Shown here piece after piece: positions 62,188 to 64,000 of a DNA stretch of 64,000 nucleotides (positions within the stretch are counted from its first letter, which is position 1; every line of letters begins with the position of its first letter). The position numbers and the translations under genes are program-made. The stretch comes from Hevea brasiliensis (lineage: Eukaryota > Streptophyta > Magnoliopsida > Malpighiales > Euphorbiaceae). The notes beneath the pieces are model-generated. The model saw only the letters and a list, made by a program, of their open reading frames with translations. It searched no databases and was not told the DNA's origin. Location: NCBI RefSeq assembly GCF_030052815.1, contig NW_026614733.1:1-64000 (forward strand). The letters are read 5' to 3'.

Positions 62188-64000
62188 TGTAACACCCCTA
62201 ATTTTTAAATTAATTATTTATGGGAAAATATTAATATTTTATTTTATTTAAATTTTTGAAAATTATTTAAAATTTTTAGAATTTTTGAAATCGGGTTCGA
62301 TTTTTTGAAAATATAAAACTTTGATGATTTTTAAAAATTTATTTAACTACCACGTGGCAAAACTAAAAATATATTTAAATTTTACGAATTTTTTTGAGTT
62401 TTCTGAAATTTTTTCGAAATTTTTGGGCCTCGTTTTTTGTCTCAGGGCAGAGTAAAAATTCAATTTCGGGTGTCCTGAATCAAACCATGAATCGGATGAA
62501 TCGGTCGGACCAGACCTGGATCGATCCTCTTCTTTTTCTTTTCCCTTCCCCCACGCGCCCCGACACTCTTTCTCTCTCTCTCTCTCTCTTCCATTTTCTC
62601 TCTCCTCCCTCCTTCCCATCACCAGCCAGCCACACCTCTCTCTCCCCCACACACCGGTGACCACCACAGCGACCTTCCCTCGTCGGTTGTCGCTGAAGCT
62701 TGAAAAAACCCCAAAGACACTTACAGGCGCGTAGCGCTATTTCATTTTCGGGCCAAAATTCACCGATCCGGCCACCGATTAGACAGGTCTTATCCCAAAA
62801 CACATCTACACCTCGAGAGGTTTCCATAGACACGAAGAACACAAAACTCCATCAAGCAATTTGTCTAATTTTTACTTTGAGAAGTTTTAGCCTATTTTGA
62901 CTTTTGGGCTAGATTTCTCAAAAACCGTAAACTCCACCAAAAATTCGAGAGTACCAGAGTGCTCCCCTCGTAGATAGCTTCATGGCAATACCCATTTCAA
63001 TTTTTTATGACACCATTTTTCAGTGGGTCCCGTGAAACTTCGCAGTATTTTTCTTAGCATTAAATGAGTTTAGAAAATTTCGTAAAAATTATATACTAAC
63101 CCTCGTGTTGTGGACTTCGCGTAGGTACATTCACTTCACGGAAAATTCGGATTTGCTCGAGTTTGCAATTTGGTAGGCGGATAGACTCTTGGAAAGCTTC
63201 AGGTGAGTTGAGAGTATAGGCTATCCCACCATTTTCAGACGTCTCAGACGCATCTCTAGGGTTGGAATTGGCATAGGTAAACCCAAACCCTCATTTTCTT
63301 AATTATCTAGTGCCTGATTTTGATTAAAAATCTATAAAATATTTGTGATAGGTTAGAAAGATATAATTCCTTTTGCTTTGGCTTAATAATATTGCTAAGG
63401 ACCGCGGGGCAAAATTTTAGAATTTTTAGAGCTCATTTGGGCAGTTTTTGTAAAAAGGGATAATTGTAGAGACTAAATTATAATTTTCCAAATTGTGGTT
63501 GTTGACTATTTGATTGAGCCCAGGAGGGGCCATGTGATGTGATTGAGTTGTGGATGTGTGACTTATGGATATAGAAGTGCATTTTGAACCATTTTGTAGG
63601 TTGGGTAGATCTTAGGTATAGGGGAGACTCTGCCAGATTTTTGGCACGACGTAGGGTGTCGTTGGTTTTTTTTAAACTTGTATTGAGTCAAATATATTAA
63701 ATATTTACAATGAAATTTGTCAGGTGAGCCGGGACAGCCTTCCTCCTCCACCTAGCCACCGTAGTGATCTCGTTTTAAGTTTGTGAGTAAAATATTAATT
63801 TTAATTATAATTTCAATATTATTATATATTCAGACATGTCTATGCATCACTTATAAATATGTATCTATATAGTTAAACACTAGGCATGTTTTATATTATA
63901 TTCTTAATTGATGAAGTGCCATGAATATTATTTATGGTAATTTGGATCAGTGTGCGTGCGTGTGGTGTGTGGTATTGGATATGGATAGGACGGGTAGACG
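62188..64000 (+). repeat. Probable left end of a third LTR (element C), truncated by the window
   Basis: Begins TGTAACACCCCTAATTTTT, almost the same first 11 bases as element B's LTR and a common start of plant Ty3/Gypsy LTRs. It continues without coding sequence, with a CT-rich stretch (62569-62588) and GC-rich patches such as CCCCCACGCGCCCCGACAC. No second end, primer site or polyprotein is inside the window, so element type and orientation are inferred from the start only. Confidence 0.5.

Noticed and set aside
62347..62842. Minus-strand Arg/Glu-rich frames
   Set aside because: Produced by a CT microsatellite read on the opposite strand inside the probable third LTR.

Overview
This window is plant nuclear DNA. 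It has intron-containing genes with GT-AG junctions, very AT-rich intergenic sequence, (CT)n and (AT)n microsatellites, small inverted-repeat transposons and long-LTR Ty3/Gypsy retrotransposons. The protein families and a general resemblance to euphorb sequences suggest a eudicot, possibly Malpighiales/Euphorbiaceae. That placement is inference and was not tested. I saw no bacterial operons, CRISPR arrays, tRNA or rRNA.

Left part (1-24,600). An AT-rich stretch carrying two inverted-repeat transposons precedes a complete five-exon gene for an ILR1-like IAA-amino acid hydrolase (4652-7472, +). On the opposite strand lies a three-exon gene for a 671-residue coiled-coil protein (8656-11629, -). 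After about 5 kb of repeats comes a ten-exon gene for an S28 serine carboxypeptidase of the lysosomal Pro-X carboxypeptidase type (17605-23847, +). It is intact except for one missing base immediately before its catalytic serine motif.

Middle (24,600-41,812). About 10 kb of non-coding, repeat-bearing DNA leads to a three-exon B3-domain transcription factor of the NGATHA-like NGAL1/ABS2 type (34339-36432, +). A small three-exon gene on the minus strand (39695-41812) encodes a 128-residue protein I do not recognise.

Right part (42,359-64,000). This is a nested retrotransposon cluster. Element A (42364-61618, minus orientation, exact 5-bp target duplication CCTCT, LTRs of about 2.05 kb) is a Ty3/Gypsy element. 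It has lost nearly all of gag and the protease active-site segment. Element B (47722-59163, plus orientation, LTRs of about 3.3 kb) is a second Ty3/Gypsy element inserted inside A's protease coding remnant. Both are broken by stops and frameshifts. The left end of a probable third LTR begins at 62188 and runs off the window.

A small family of hAT-like non-autonomous elements has copies at 2028, 16018 and 24023 with recognisable 8-bp target duplications, and a decayed relative at 13703. The host genes have unrelated jobs (auxin conjugate hydrolysis, a coiled-coil scaffold-like protein, a vacuolar-type peptidase, leaf/flower margin transcription control), and nothing suggests that they form a cluster. 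I did not find a clearly new biological system. The most informative observations are the exact nested-insertion structure, the gag-less host element, the single-base break in the peptidase gene and the hAT-like family.
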